Assembly (NCBI RefSeq): GCF_001006005.1
Contig: NZ_CP011254.1
Coordinates: 4,464,001-4,528,000, forward strand
Direction: 5' to 3'
Origin: Serratia fonticola
GTDB taxonomy: Bacteria > Pseudomonadota > Gammaproteobacteria > Enterobacterales > Enterobacteriaceae
DNA: 64,000 bases
In this document: piece after piece, positions 9,203 through 17,893 of the stretch
How the letters are laid out: every line of letters begins with the position of its first letter
Position numbering within the stretch: position 1 is the first letter of the stretch
Program-made: the position numbers and the translations under genes
Notes under the pieces: model-generated
Told to the model about the DNA's origin: nothing
The model's input: only the letters and a program-made list of their open reading frames with translations
Database searches by the model: none

Positions 9203-9226
9203 GTAGGGGCGCTGCATGCTGCGCCC
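9203..9226. repeat. Third copy of the GGGGCGCTGCATGCTGC repeat
   Basis: It is the same 24-base unit as at 1477-1500, starting GTAGGGGCGCTGCATGCTGC. It lies 15 bases downstream of the kduD stop, where it may act as part of a transcript end. Confidence 0.75.
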
Positions 9227-9240
9227 GTGACGAGTTGGAA

Positions 9241-10002
9241 TTAGCGAGCCAGCCAGCCGCCGTCTACTGCGAGCGTGTAGCCATTAACGTAGTCGGATGC
9301 TGCCGAGGCAAGGAACACGATCGGGCCCATCAAGTCATCCGGAGTGCCCCAGCGCCCTGCGGGGATGCGTTCGAGGATCTGCTGGCTGCGGTCTTCATCG
9401 GTACGCAGCTGTTGGGTGTTGTTGGTGGCCATATAGCCCGGTGCAATGGCGTTAACGTTAATCTGGTATTGTGCCCATTCATTGGCCAATAGCCGGGTGA
9501 CGCCGAGTACTGCGCTTTTCGACGCGGTGTAAGACGGTACGCGAATGCCGCCCTGGAAAGAAAGCATCGAAGCAATATTGATAATTTTACCGCCACTGCC
9601 CTGGCTGATGAACTGTTTGGCCACCGCCTGTGCCATAAAGAACAGGGTCTTGATATTGACGTCCATCACCTCATCCCAGTCTTGTTCACTGAAATTCAGG
9701 GCGTCTTCGCGGCGGATAATCCCTGCGTTGTTCACCAGGATATCGATTCTGCCAAACGCCTCAACGGCGGCGGCTAGCAGAGAAGGGATGGCGTCGATAT
9801 TGCCGAGATCGGCGTTCAGATTCAGGAATCGGCGCCCGGTCTGGGTGACTTTGCTCATGGTCTCAAGGGGCTGACTGCGGTTCACGCCGATAATATCGCA
9901 ACCGGCCTGCGCCAACCCAATTGCAATGCCTTGCCCCAGGCCGGTATTGCAGCCGGTGATCAGCGCCACTTTGCCCGTTAAGTCGAAGGAATTCAAAATC
10001 AT
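9241..10002 (-). CDS. kduD: 2-dehydro-3-deoxy-D-gluconate 5-dehydrogenase KduD
   Basis: The 253-residue SDR has TGCNTGLG at the cofactor site, NNAGIIRRED, catalytic Ser in IASML, YTASK, and an end of VDGGWLAR typical of KduD. KduD interconverts 2,5-diketo-3-deoxygluconate and 2-keto-3-deoxygluconate, the last step that feeds unsaturated uronates from pectin into the Entner-Doudoroff route. ATG 10002 gives the family length. A KdgR operator lies about 140 bases upstream, and kdgR itself is 6 kb away. kduI is not adjacent, unlike in many enterobacteria. Confidence 0.93.
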   Translation of the reverse strand: MILNSFDLTGKVALITGCNTGLGQGIAIGLAQAGCDIIGVNRSQPLETMSKVTQTGRRFLNLNADLGNIDAIPSLLAAAVEAFGRIDILVNNAGIIRREDALNFSEQDWDEVMDVNIKTLFFMAQAVAKQFISQGSGGKIINIASMLSFQGGIRVPSYTASKSAVLGVTRLLANEWAQYQINVNAIAPGYMATNNTQQLRTDEDRSQQILERIPAGRWGTPDDLMGPIVFLASAASDYVNGYTLAVDGGWLAR

Positions 10003-10139
10003 AGCTTTGCTCTCTTGCCGTGAGGGAAGAAAGCACCGGGCTTTCGATGGCAACCGCGTGGCAGTGACAGTGTCACCGATTCGCCCGGTGTTTTCTTTAT
10101 GCAACTAGCATAATTTGAATGGTGTCTTAATTCAATAAA

Positions 10140-10158
10140 AATGAAATGGCGTTTTATT
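10140..10158 (-). promoter_or_regulatory. KdgR operator upstream of kduD
   Basis: AATGAAATGGCGTTTTATT fits the published KdgR pattern (AATGAAA-N5-6-TTTCATT, near-palindromic) at about 14 of 18 informative positions. It is the only such strong site I saw in the window, and it sits before a canonical KdgR target. Confidence 0.75.
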
Positions 10159-10213
10159 TATTTTGTGGTGCAGGGGAGGGAAAAGGGCACCGGCGGGGCC
10201 GATGCCGTCAAGA

Positions 10214-10879
10214 TCAGGCTAGATGGGCGGCAGTCAACTGCTCGAGGCTTTGCAACTTAAGGTCGGCCAAGGCCCAGCGTGGATCCTGACTGTATTCGTG
10301 CGCAGGGATCACGATCGATTTCATACGCGCCGCTTTGGTGGCAATCATACCGTTGAAGGAGTCTTCCAGAGTAATACAGTGCTGTGGATCGCTGCCCAGG
10401 CGTTCTGCGGCGATCAGATAGACTTCTGGGTGCGGTTTGCTGTAGGGCAGGTATTCGGCCGAAACCAACTGATCGAAATAGCTCTCCAGATCGAACATCT
10501 TCAGCACCTGCTGCTGCATATGTAGCGGAGAGGCGGAGGCCAGCCCAATATTCAAATCCAGGCTACGGCACAGTTCCAGCGCTTGTTGCACCCCAGGCAG
10601 CAACGGGCGCTTTTCCCGTACCAACTCGATGGCCCGCTCGATAATGCGGCCAGCGACTTCCTCCTGAGAGGGTCCTTGCCACGGCATGGCCTGGAACCAC
10701 ATCCGCACCACCAGATCGATGCGTAAACCTAGCGTATCCGGAAGTTTGTGACGGTCAGACAGATCCAGCCCCAATGAGCTGAAGATGTCCATTTCCGCCT
10801 GTAACCACAGGGGTTCAGAGTCGATCAGTAGACCGTCCATATCAAAAATTGCGGTTGCTATGCGTTGCGAATAAGCCAT
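10214..10879 (-). CDS. hxpB: Hexitol/2-deoxyglucose-6-phosphate phosphatase HxpB (YniC)
   Basis: The 221-residue HAD-superfamily phosphatase has the nucleophile motif FDMDGLLIDSEP, the ASASPLHM motif II Ser and YSKPHPEVY with the conserved Lys. LEDSFNGMIATKAARM carries the acidic motif. It closely resembles E. coli YniC, which dephosphorylates 2-deoxyglucose-6-P and several sugar and hexitol phosphates in the cytoplasm. ATG 10879 gives the expected length. A TTG at 10885 is slightly nearer to the AGGAG ribosome site and cannot be excluded. It is followed divergently by yniB, as in E. coli. Confidence 0.93.
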   Translation of the reverse strand: MAYSQRIATAIFDMDGLLIDSEPLWLQAEMDIFSSLGLDLSDRHKLPDTLGLRIDLVVRMWFQAMPWQGPSQEEVAGRIIERAIELVREKRPLLPGVQQALELCRSLDLNIGLASASPLHMQQQVLKMFDLESYFDQLVSAEYLPYSKPHPEVYLIAAERLGSDPQHCITLEDSFNGMIATKAARMKSIVIPAHEYSQDPRWALADLKLQSLEQLTAAHLA

Positions 10880-11093
10880 TAACAATTAACTCCTGCAGCA
10901 CCAGTAAAAGAAAATGTTTTCGCCACTCTATCATTTTTGTTCAGGCACCTGCACCCTTCGGGCCCGGGGTGTTTTCCCAAAGTACAGGATCTCTCTGGAA
11001 CTGAGGGGGAAGATAAAGAAAACGGTGGGCGAGTTTCATTAACTACAGGTAGACTTAGCGCAACAACGGTTACGTCACTTACAAGGGGAACAC

Positions 11094-11654
11094 ATGACGT
11101 ATCAACAGGCTGGGCGCGTTGCCATACTGAAACGCATTTTCGGATGGGTCGTTTTCATCCCGGCGTTACTTTCAACGCTGGTTTCACTGCTGGGTTTTGT
11201 TTATCAACACAGTGAGAAGTCCAGAGGGATCAACGCCGTGATGCTGGATTTTGTCCACGTCATGGTCGACATGGTGCGCTTCAATACGCCATTCCTGAAT
11301 ATTTTCTGGTACAACTCACCCGTACCGGACGTGGATAAGAGCCTGTTTAGCGGCGCTAATCTGATGTTTATCATTATCTATTTCCTGATTTTTGTCGGCC
11401 TGGCATTGCAGACTTCCGGTGCGCGCATGTCGCGTCAGGTGAAGTTTATCCGTGAAGGATTGGAAGATCAGATGATCCTGGAACAGGCCAAGGGCAGCGA
11501 AGGGCACACGCGTGCGCAATTGGAGGAGCGTGTGACGTTGCCGCACCACACCATTTTACTGCAATACTTCCCGCTCTATATCTTGCCGGTGGTGATCGCC
11601 GTAGTGGCTTATTTCGTGCTCAAGCTGCTAGGGCAAATGGCCGGAGTGGCGTAG
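11094..11654 (+). CDS. yniB: YniB-family membrane protein
   Basis: The 186-residue protein has about four hydrophobic segments, near 16-36, 60-80, 88-106 and 160-180. It closely resembles E. coli YniB, an inner-membrane protein of unknown function. ATG 11094 is preceded by ACAAGGGG. It lies between hxpB and yniA in the E. coli order and converges on yniA. Confidence 0.88.
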   Translation: MTYQQAGRVAILKRIFGWVVFIPALLSTLVSLLGFVYQHSEKSRGINAVMLDFVHVMVDMVRFNTPFLNIFWYNSPVPDVDKSLFSGANLMFIIIYFLIFVGLALQTSGARMSRQVKFIREGLEDQMILEQAKGSEGHTRAQLEERVTLPHHTILLQYFPLYILPVVIAVVAYFVLKLLGQMAGVA

Positions 11655-11663
11655 ATCTGTAAT

Positions 11664-11683
11664 GGGCGCCACTTGCGGCGCCC
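11664..11683. terminator. Hairpin between convergent yniB and yniA
   Basis: GGGCGCCACTTGCGGCGCCC forms a perfect 8-bp stem, flanked by AAT on one side and ATTATATT on the other. It lies only 9 bases from each gene's end and could serve both strands. Its bases resemble the GGGCGC palindromic repeats elsewhere. Confidence 0.6.
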
Positions 11684-11689
11684 ATTATA

Positions 11690-12559
11690 TTACAGCGTTT
11701 CTGGATGGAGCAGCTTGTCGATGGCCCGCTGTGCCATGACCAGATGTTGGCCGCCAAACAGGTTGCTGCGGTTGAGCAGGTAATAAAGCTGATACAGCGG
11801 CTGCCGTTCGATAAACCCGGCCTCAAGTGGCCACACGCTCTGATAGCCGTCATAAATCTGGGCGGGCAATTCAGGATAAAGCGGCAGCATCGCTAAATCA
11901 CACTCTCTGTCGCCCCAGTAACAGGCTGGATCGAACAGCAAAGGCCCATCCGCGGCCTGAGCACAGTTGGCAGGCCACAGATCGCCATGCAGCAGGGAAG
12001 GCTGTGGCTGATGGTGTTGCAACCTCAGATATACCACGTCGATAATTTCGTCGATATCACCGAAGGTCATGCCCTTTTCCGCCGCCAGCTGTAGCTGCCA
12101 GCCGATGCGTTGCTCGGCAAAAAATTCCGCCCAGCGGCGTTGCCAGGCGTTGGGCTGCGGCGTGGTGGAAAGGTCGTTATCGAAGTCGAGACCGAACTGC
12201 GGTTGTTCGCTCCACTGGTGCAGGCGGGCCAGTTGTTGCCCGAGGCAGTGCGCTCCGTGCGCATCCAGCGGCTTAAGGGGTTGATACTCCAGCAGCAGGA
12301 AACTGTAATCGCGATCGCTGCCAACCCCATACACTTCGGGGACACGCACGGTCTTACTGCGTGCCAACAGCGCCAGTTGGTCTGCCTCTGCGGTGAATAT
12401 CGGCAGCATTTCGCGGGCATCACATTTAACAAACACCTCGCTGTCACCGTAACTCACGCGCCACGCCGGGTGGATTTCTCCCCCGGGCAGTTCAGTCCTT
12501 TCGCGGATTTCTGCGCTGCCAAGATGTTCACTCAACAGACGGCTAACGGCTTGCCACAT
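11690..12559 (-). CDS. yniA: Fructosamine kinase-family protein YniA
   Basis: The 289-residue protein is a predicted kinase of the fructosamine-3-kinase/aminoglycoside phosphotransferase fold. It has GGEIHPAWRV in the nucleotide loop, VKCD for the Lys, the catalytic motif LLHGDLWPANC, and FDPACYWGDRECDLAM as the DFG-like acid. ATG 12559 is preceded by AAGGGG. Family members phosphorylate ketosamines on glycated proteins, leading to deglycation; E. coli YniA's substrate is less clear. Confidence 0.92.
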   Translation of the reverse strand: MWQAVSRLLSEHLGSAEIRERTELPGGEIHPAWRVSYGDSEVFVKCDAREMLPIFTAEADQLALLARSKTVRVPEVYGVGSDRDYSFLLLEYQPLKPLDAHGAHCLGQQLARLHQWSEQPQFGLDFDNDLSTTPQPNAWQRRWAEFFAEQRIGWQLQLAAEKGMTFGDIDEIIDVVYLRLQHHQPQPSLLHGDLWPANCAQAADGPLLFDPACYWGDRECDLAMLPLYPELPAQIYDGYQSVWPLEAGFIERQPLYQLYYLLNRSNLFGGQHLVMAQRAIDKLLHPETL

Positions 12560-12791
12560 AGTAATCCCCTTCTGTGTTGCCTGCGATTTCATTAGGTTAG
12601 CGTCTTTCCTGCGGCGAAAACACGATGTGGCGCACAGCTGCGCCATCTATTGACGAAAATATCATCGCCGCGTGTCTGGTCAAAGTATATACGCTATTGA
12701 TTAATTTAAGTACGCTTATGCTGAATGCTGCCTGGTTCAGGCTAACTTGCCGAGTTCCTTGTTACACGGAAAACGTCATAGTAGGGATTTT

Positions 12792-12977
12792 CCCCTCACC
12801 CCAACCCTCTCCCACAGGGCGAGGGAGCTGGTGCGGAGCCGTGGGCAGGTGCAGGAGTCAGTCTGCGGCATGTACAGTGCTCTCTGGCGAGGGAGCTGGT
12901 ACGGAGCTTGGGTAGGTGCAGGAGTCAGTCTGTGGCACATTCTGTTCCCTCTCCTGGGGGAGAGGGTTAGGGTGAGG
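12792..12977. repeat. Inverted-repeat-bounded element with an internal 68-base tandem duplication
   Basis: The element starts CCCTCACCCCAACCCTCTCC and ends with its near reverse complement GAGAGGGTTAGGGTGAGGG, a repeat widespread in gamma-proteobacteria. Inside, a unit beginning GGCGAGGGAGCTGGT at 12818 recurs at 12886 with about 68-base spacing and shared GCAGGAGTCAGTCTG segments. It fills most of the space between yniA and sitD. The remaining 12560-12791 is otherwise featureless apart from the yniA promoter region. Confidence 0.8.
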
Positions 12978-12982
12978 GCGGC

Positions 12983-13840
12983 TTAATGGTTTTTAACTAC
13001 GGTGATTTCGTGACGTTGCACGGGTTTGAAGTGGCTATAGAGCAGGGCGATGACAAACAGCAGCGCCTGCACGATCACGATGCACGGCCCGGTTGCGCCG
13101 TCGATATGAAAACTGATTAACGTGCCCAGCACGCAGGAAAAAACCGAAGCGATGGTGGCGACGATCAGCATCCGGTTGAAACTGCGGCACAGGGTGAATG
13201 CAATGATCCCCGGTGCGATCAGCATCGCAATCACCAGGATCACCCCCACCGCCTGTAGCGAGGCAACAATGGTTAACGCCAGCAGGCAGAGTAAGCCGTA
13301 GTGCAGTAACTTCACCGGCAGACCAATGACGCGCGCATGGTTCGGATCGAAACAGTAAAGCATAAAGTCCTGGCGCTTGAGCAGTACGATCGCCAGCGTG
13401 ATCCCGGCGATCCACAATGTTTGCTGTAGTTCACCGTCGGTGATCCCCAGCATATTGCCGAACAGGATATGGCTGAGGTGTTGATCGGTATCGATGCGGG
13501 CAAACAGCACCAGCCCAAAGGCAAACATGCCGGAGAAGACGATCCCCATCACCGTATCTTCCTTTACCCGGCTGTGTTCTTTCAGATAGCCCGTCGCGAC
13601 CGCGCAGAAAATGCCGGAAAGAAATGCGCCAATCGCCAGTGGAATGCTGAACACAAAGGCCAACACAATGCCGGGAAGCACGGCGTGAGAAATGGCATCC
13701 CCCATCAGTGACCAGCCTTTCAACACCAGATAGCAAGACAGCACGGCGCAGACGACACCGGTGACGATAGCCGCGATGATGGCGCGTTGCATAAAGGGAT
13801 AGGCGAACGGCTCTGAGAACCATTGCAACAGGAGTTCCAT
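12983..13840 (-). CDS. sitD: Manganese/iron ABC transporter permease SitD
   Basis: The 285-residue protein is an ABC-3 family membrane permease with about eight hydrophobic segments and the signature GDAISHAVLPGI. It is the last gene of the sitABCD (yfeABCD) operon and shares one base with the sitC stop region. With SitC it forms the channel for Mn(II)/Fe(II) import from the periplasm. The length fits YfeD/SitD (about 285-297). Confidence 0.93.
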   Translation of the reverse strand: MELLLQWFSEPFAYPFMQRAIIAAIVTGVVCAVLSCYLVLKGWSLMGDAISHAVLPGIVLAFVFSIPLAIGAFLSGIFCAVATGYLKEHSRVKEDTVMGIVFSGMFAFGLVLFARIDTDQHLSHILFGNMLGITDGELQQTLWIAGITLAIVLLKRQDFMLYCFDPNHARVIGLPVKLLHYGLLCLLALTIVASLQAVGVILVIAMLIAPGIIAFTLCRSFNRMLIVATIASVFSCVLGTLISFHIDGATGPCIVIVQALLFVIALLYSHFKPVQRHEITVVKNH

Positions 13841-14703
13841 CAGTTGCCCTCCGGAGAGTTGCCACGGGTGACGCGGCGTTTTGAGGCTAACAGCCCGTGC
13901 TTCGGTGCGAACAGGAAGGCCGCCAGGAACACTAGTGTCTGCAGTGTGACGATCACGCCGCCGGTTGCACCGTCGACGAAGAAGCTGAGGTAGGCACCCA
14001 GTCCGCTGGTCAAGGCACCGATGGCGATGGCAATAATCACCAGCCGGCCAAAACGGTCGGTCAGCAGATAGGCGGTGGCACCGGGGGTTATCACCATGGC
14101 GATCACCAGAATGGCACCGACGGTTTGCAGCGCGGCCACGGTACAGGCGCTAAGCAGGGTAAAGAACAGGATCTTCAACTTTAGTGGCGAAAGCCCGATC
14201 GATACCGCGTGGTTTTCATCGAAAAATACCGCCAGCAGGTCTTTCCACACCAGGCATAAGATCAGTAACGAAACACCGATAATAATCTCCACCTGTAACA
14301 CGTCTTCATCTGCGATACCGAGAATGTTGCCGAAGATGATTGACTGCACGTTCACCGAGGTTGGATTGAGCGAAATGATCAACAGGCCGACGGCGAAAAA
14401 GGTGGAGAAAATAAAGCCGATAATCGCATCTTCACGCAGGCGGGTAACGTGGCGTACCAATGTCATCGCCAGCGCGGCCAGCATGCCGGTGAAAAACGCA
14501 CCAGCTGCATAGGGCAGACCGAGGGCATAGGCACCGGCCACGCCAGGCACCACGGAGTGGGAAAGCGCATCCCCCATCAACGACCAGCCTTTCAGCATCA
14601 GATACGCCGACAGAAAAGCGCAGGCCGCACCGACAATGGCGCTGACCCACATCGCCTTGACCATGTAGTTGTAGTTGAACGGTTGCAGCAGGATCTCGAG
14701 CAT
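13840..14703 (-). CDS. sitC: Manganese/iron ABC transporter permease SitC
   Basis: The 287-residue ABC-3 permease has GDALSHSVVPGVAGAYALG and multiple membrane segments. It is a paralog of SitD and translation appears coupled, because its ATG at 14703 overlaps the sitB stop. It pairs with SitD as the transmembrane channel. Confidence 0.93.
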   Translation of the reverse strand: MLEILLQPFNYNYMVKAMWVSAIVGAACAFLSAYLMLKGWSLMGDALSHSVVPGVAGAYALGLPYAAGAFFTGMLAALAMTLVRHVTRLREDAIIGFIFSTFFAVGLLIISLNPTSVNVQSIIFGNILGIADEDVLQVEIIIGVSLLILCLVWKDLLAVFFDENHAVSIGLSPLKLKILFFTLLSACTVAALQTVGAILVIAMVITPGATAYLLTDRFGRLVIIAIAIGALTSGLGAYLSFFVDGATGGVIVTLQTLVFLAAFLFAPKHGLLASKRRVTRGNSPEGN

Positions 14704-15593
14704 CAGGGGTTATTCTCCTTTTGCTGACTTTGCGCCGGAGGATCGCTCTTGGTATGACCATAAAACACCGCAGGGCGCTCGTCATCGGTGATTACCGTCA
14801 CGGTGCGGGGATCGTTGTCATCGTGTAGATCGGGCCCGGAGAGGTTGATATGGCGCAATACGCCACCGAACGCCAGTTCCAGATTGCTTTGCGTGAACGT
14901 GGTCTCGAGCGGGCCGGCAGCAAGCACGGTACGATTAATCAGGATCACTCGATCGCAAAACTCCGGTACGCTGCCGAGGTTGTGGGTCGATACCAGGATC
15001 AGGTGCCCCTCATCGCGCAGCGAACGTAACAGCTCGATAATGGCGTTCTCGGTTTTGACATCCACGCCGGTAAAAGGCTCATCAAGCAGCAGCACCGTCC
15101 CCTGCTGAGCCAGGGCACGGGCCAGGAATACGCGCTTTTTCTGCCCGCCGGAAAGCTCGCCGATCTGTCGGCTACGTAGCTCACTCAAGCCTACGCGCTC
15201 CAGCGCCTTATCGACCCACAGGCGATCTTCCTTGGTAGGAATGCGCAGGAAGTTCATTTTGCCGTAGCGGCCCATCATCACCACGTCTTCCACCAGCACC
15301 GGGAAGTTCCAGTCAACCTCTTCGGTCTGCGGCACGTAGGCGATAATATTTTTCTTCAGCGCAGCGACAACCGGTTGCCCGCTCAGCGTCACCTGGCCGG
15401 ATGTCGGTTTTACCAGGCCCATGATGCTTTTGAAGAGGGTCGATTTTCCGCTGCCGTTAACCCCCACCAGCGCACAGATCGAGCCACCGCTAAGGGTAAA
15501 ACTGGCGTTATGGATCGCGGTATGGCCGTTGTTATAGGTGACCGATACGTCATCCACGCTAAGTTCGGGGCGGATAAAGGTCTCTACACTCAT
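14703..15593 (-). CDS. sitB: Manganese/iron ABC transporter ATPase SitB
   Basis: The 296-residue ATPase has Walker [10 protein letters not shown] near residue 45, signature [15 protein letters not shown], Walker [11 protein letters not shown] and the switch His in STHN. It powers the SitCD channel. The C-terminal extension after the ATPase core ([19 protein letters not shown]) is typical of YfeB/SitB. Its ATG overlaps the sitA stop in ATGA. Confidence 0.94.
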   Translation of the reverse strand: MSVETFIRPELSVDDVSVTYNNGHTAIHNASFTLSGGSICALVGVNGSGKSTLFKSIMGLVKPTSGQVTLSGQPVVAALKKNIIAYVPQTEEVDWNFPVLVEDVVMMGRYGKMNFLRIPTKEDRLWVDKALERVGLSELRSRQIGELSGGQKKRVFLARALAQQGTVLLLDEPFTGVDVKTENAIIELLRSLRDEGHLILVSTHNLGSVPEFCDRVILINRTVLAAGPLETTFTQSNLELAFGGVLRHINLSGPDLHDDNDPRTVTVITDDERPAVFYGHTKSDPPAQSQQKENNP

Positions 15594-16528
15594 TGATTGA
15601 ATCCTTTGGCGATGGTTTGCACGGTGGCATTGAGCAGATCGATATAGGTGGGCACCGGCCCGTCGGCGGCAGAAAGCGAATCGACGTACAGCACGCCGCC
15701 GTATTGCGCGCCGGTTTCTTTGGCCACCTGCTTGGCCGGTTTATCCGAAATGGTGCTTTCGCTGAACACTACCGGAATGTGGTTGGCCCGCACGGTATCA
15801 ATCACCCGACGCACCTGCTGCGGTGAGCCCTGTTCGTCGGCATTGATCGGCCACAGGTAGACTTCTTGCAACTGATAGTCTTTGGCCAGATAACTAAAGG
15901 CGCCTTCGCTGGTTACCAGCCAGCGCTGGGCTGCCGGAATACGCGACAAACGCTCGCGTAGCGGGGCATCCAGCGCCGCGATTTTTTCAGCGTAGGCTTT
16001 GGCATTGCGGTTATAGGTTTCGGCGTTATCAGGATCGTGCTGTACCAGCGCTTTGCGGATGTTCTCGATGTAGATCAGCGCATTGCTTGGCGACATCCAG
16101 GCATGGGGGTTTGGATTACCGTTATACGGGCCCTCGTGGATCGGCAGCGGGGTGATCCCTTCGGTCACCACGGCGGCGGGCACCTGTTTGATATTTTCGA
16201 AGAAGCGTTGGAACCAGCGCTCCAGGTTCATCCCGTTCCATAAAATCAGATCGGCGTGCTGTGCCTTAACGATATCGCGCGGCGTGGGCTGATAGTCGTG
16301 GATTTCCGCCCCAGGCTTGGTGATGGACTCTACCACGGCGGCGTCGCCTGCCACGTTCTGGGCGATATCCTGGATAATGGTGAAGGTTGTCACCACGCGC
16401 AGTTTTTCTTTTGCCAAAGCCGGTTGGCTCACAGCAATAACGCTGAGGCATACGCAGAGCAGGGCAAGGGGGCGAAAGTGGGACAAACTAAAACGACGAC
16501 GAGTAAATACGTTGTTTTTCATTAGCAT
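15590..16528 (-). CDS. sitA: Manganese/iron periplasmic binding protein SitA
   Basis: The 312-residue protein is a cluster 9 metal-binding protein (ZnuA/PsaA-like). It has a signal peptide with cleavage expected after ALA at about residue 39. The metal-binding loop [11 protein letters not shown], the segment YQPTPRDI with its His before it, and a later Glu/Asp pair fit the family. ATG 16528 has AAGGAG 8 bases upstream. A Fur box lies about 25 bases before it. It starts the sitABCD operon. Confidence 0.94.
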   Translation of the reverse strand: MLMKNNVFTRRRFSLSHFRPLALLCVCLSVIAVSQPALAKEKLRVVTTFTIIQDIAQNVAGDAAVVESITKPGAEIHDYQPTPRDIVKAQHADLILWNGMNLERWFQRFFENIKQVPAAVVTEGITPLPIHEGPYNGNPNPHAWMSPSNALIYIENIRKALVQHDPDNAETYNRNAKAYAEKIAALDAPLRERLSRIPAAQRWLVTSEGAFSYLAKDYQLQEVYLWPINADEQGSPQQVRRVIDTVRANHIPVVFSESTISDKPAKQVAKETGAQYGGVLYVDSLSAADGPVPTYIDLLNATVQTIAKGFNQ

Positions 16529-16550
16529 GATGACGTCTCCTTATTCAAAT

Positions 16551-16569
16551 GAAAATGATTATCAATATC
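16551..16569 (-). promoter_or_regulatory. Fur box upstream of sitA
   Basis: Minus strand GATATTGATAATCATTTTC matches the 19-bp Fur consensus at 17 of 19 bases. It lies directly before the sitA ribosome site, consistent with iron repression of Sit/Yfe systems. Confidence 0.9.
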
Positions 16570-16657
16570 AATTGAGCGGAAGTCAAGCATCACCAAGCTT
16601 TGCCAAGGGGTTATTTTGTTGTTAATGAAATAGTACCGCCGTGTGAGTTATAACATT

Positions 16658-16957
16658 TTATGTATCGGGATGTAACCGCTTAAAGTAGTCACTGCCTGTG
16701 ACTATCTCCACTTCGGGTTTTGCCCCCAATGCCACCTCGCCCAAGCCTTGTGCCAACTGTTTGACATCTTCTTGATTTAAGGGCGTTGTTAGCGAAAAAC
16801 TGTTGATCCCTAGCTCATGAGGAACGCCATTGCTGTCGCTGAGCATGGTGGAAAAACCGGCCAGCGTCATTTGTCCGGTTAATTTAGCTAAATCGGTTAA
16901 GCTCTGTTCCGGATAGGTGAAAGACACCACAAATCCTATGGACGAAGATTGACTCAT
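16658..16957 (-). CDS. GhoS-like (DUF2622) protein, no GhoT toxin visible
   Basis: The 99-residue protein resembles E. coli GhoS, the endoribonuclease antitoxin of the GhoT/GhoS type V pair, from memory. Shared segments are FVVSFTYP, DSNGVPHELGINSFSLTTPL and DYFKRL, against GhoS YVVSFDYP, DEYGIPRQLNENSFAITTSL and DYFRQF. ATG 16957 is preceded by AGAGGTG. GhoS normally follows the short membrane toxin GhoT in one operon. No such gene lies before or after this one; it stands alone between the sit promoter and divergent emtA. A housekeeping homolog in this family (such as YdiZ) is an alternative. Activity is unproven. Confidence 0.6.
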   Translation of the reverse strand: MSQSSSIGFVVSFTYPEQSLTDLAKLTGQMTLAGFSTMLSDSNGVPHELGINSFSLTTPLNQEDVKQLAQGLGEVALGAKPEVEIVTGSDYFKRLHPDT

Positions 16958-17066
16958 AAATCACCTCTTGGTATATGGATAGCCTGAGAATAGACCAAAA
17001 AAGTTATGCAGGTATCCTTACCAGTTGTATATGCTACGCAACTCATTGAAAGGAGTGAGGGATTCT

Positions 17067-17729
17067 GTGAAAACAAAAATAGGTTGCCTGATGGCAATCG
17101 TACTATTAGCCGGTTGTGCGAAAGATCCGCAAACTACCGGCAACCAGGCAGGCAGTGGCACTTCGGGCGGTTGGCTAAAAACCCCACCGCAAACACCAAG
17201 CAACCGTACCGGGACACCGGTCGCTTATAACGATTATATTCGTCAGGCCGCCAGCAACTATGGCGTCGACGAAACGCTGATTAAGGCGATCATTCAGGTG
17301 GAGTCCGGGTTTAACCCGAATGTGGTCAGCACCTCGAATGCCGTGGGGCTCATGCAGCTGAAAGCCTCAACCGCTGGACGCGATGCTTACCGTATGAAGG
17401 GAAAGAACGGGCAGCCAAGTTCACGCGAGTTGAAGGATCCGGCGGTCAATATTGATCTGGGAACAGCCTATATCAATATTCTTCAAAGCCAGCAGCTAGC
17501 CGGGATCACCAATCCACAAACGTTACGCTATGCCACCATCGTTTCCTATGTGAACGGGGCAGGCGCGATGTTACGGACCTTCTCATCAGATAAACGTGTG
17601 GCGGTTAACCGCATCAATCAGATGAGCCCGGACGAGTTTTATCAGCATATCCAGAAGAAGCACCCGGCACCGCAAGCGCCGCGTTACTTGTGGAAGGTTA
17701 CCACTGCTTATCAAGCGATGGCCGACTAG
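17067..17729 (+). CDS. emtA: Membrane-bound lytic murein transglycosylase EmtA (MltE)
   Basis: The 220-residue lipoprotein begins at GTG 17067 (VKTKIGCLMAIVLLAGC) with GAGGG 5 bases before it. The lipobox LLAGC gives a lipidated Cys at about residue 17. An earlier in-frame ATG at 17025 would put 14 residues before the signal and is less likely. The SLT domain has the catalytic Glu in QVESGFNP, GLMQLKAST and AYINIL motifs, and NHPAPQAPRY-like KHPAPQAPRY near the end as in E. coli MltE. It cleaves peptidoglycan glycan strands endolytically from the outer membrane. Confidence 0.92.
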   Translation: MKTKIGCLMAIVLLAGCAKDPQTTGNQAGSGTSGGWLKTPPQTPSNRTGTPVAYNDYIRQAASNYGVDETLIKAIIQVESGFNPNVVSTSNAVGLMQLKASTAGRDAYRMKGKNGQPSSRELKDPAVNIDLGTAYINILQSQQLAGITNPQTLRYATIVSYVNGAGAMLRTFSSDKRVAVNRINQMSPDEFYQHIQKKHPAPQAPRYLWKVTTAYQAMAD

Positions 17730-17746
17730 CCTCAGATTACCTACAG

Positions 17747-17770
17747 CCGGCCCCAATAAAGGGCCGGTTT
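17747..17770 (+). terminator. Terminator of emtA
   Basis: CCGGCCC / GGGCCGG with a seven-base loop and a short T tract follows the emtA stop by 17 bases. Confidence 0.75.
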
Positions 17771-17893
17771 GGCTATTTCTTGCCGGTAAAAATGTGCTCC
17801 ATATCCCATTTCCGCTGTTCTCCCGCCTTTTGAACTAAAAAACCGCACAAATTGTTAATTTTACATTAACAAAGAAAACTTTACGTTCAATCA

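Noticed and set aside
16958..17066. Search for a GhoT-like toxin next to the GhoS-like gene
   Set aside because: The 109-base gap and the 129-base gap on the other side hold no 50-60-residue hydrophobic frame.
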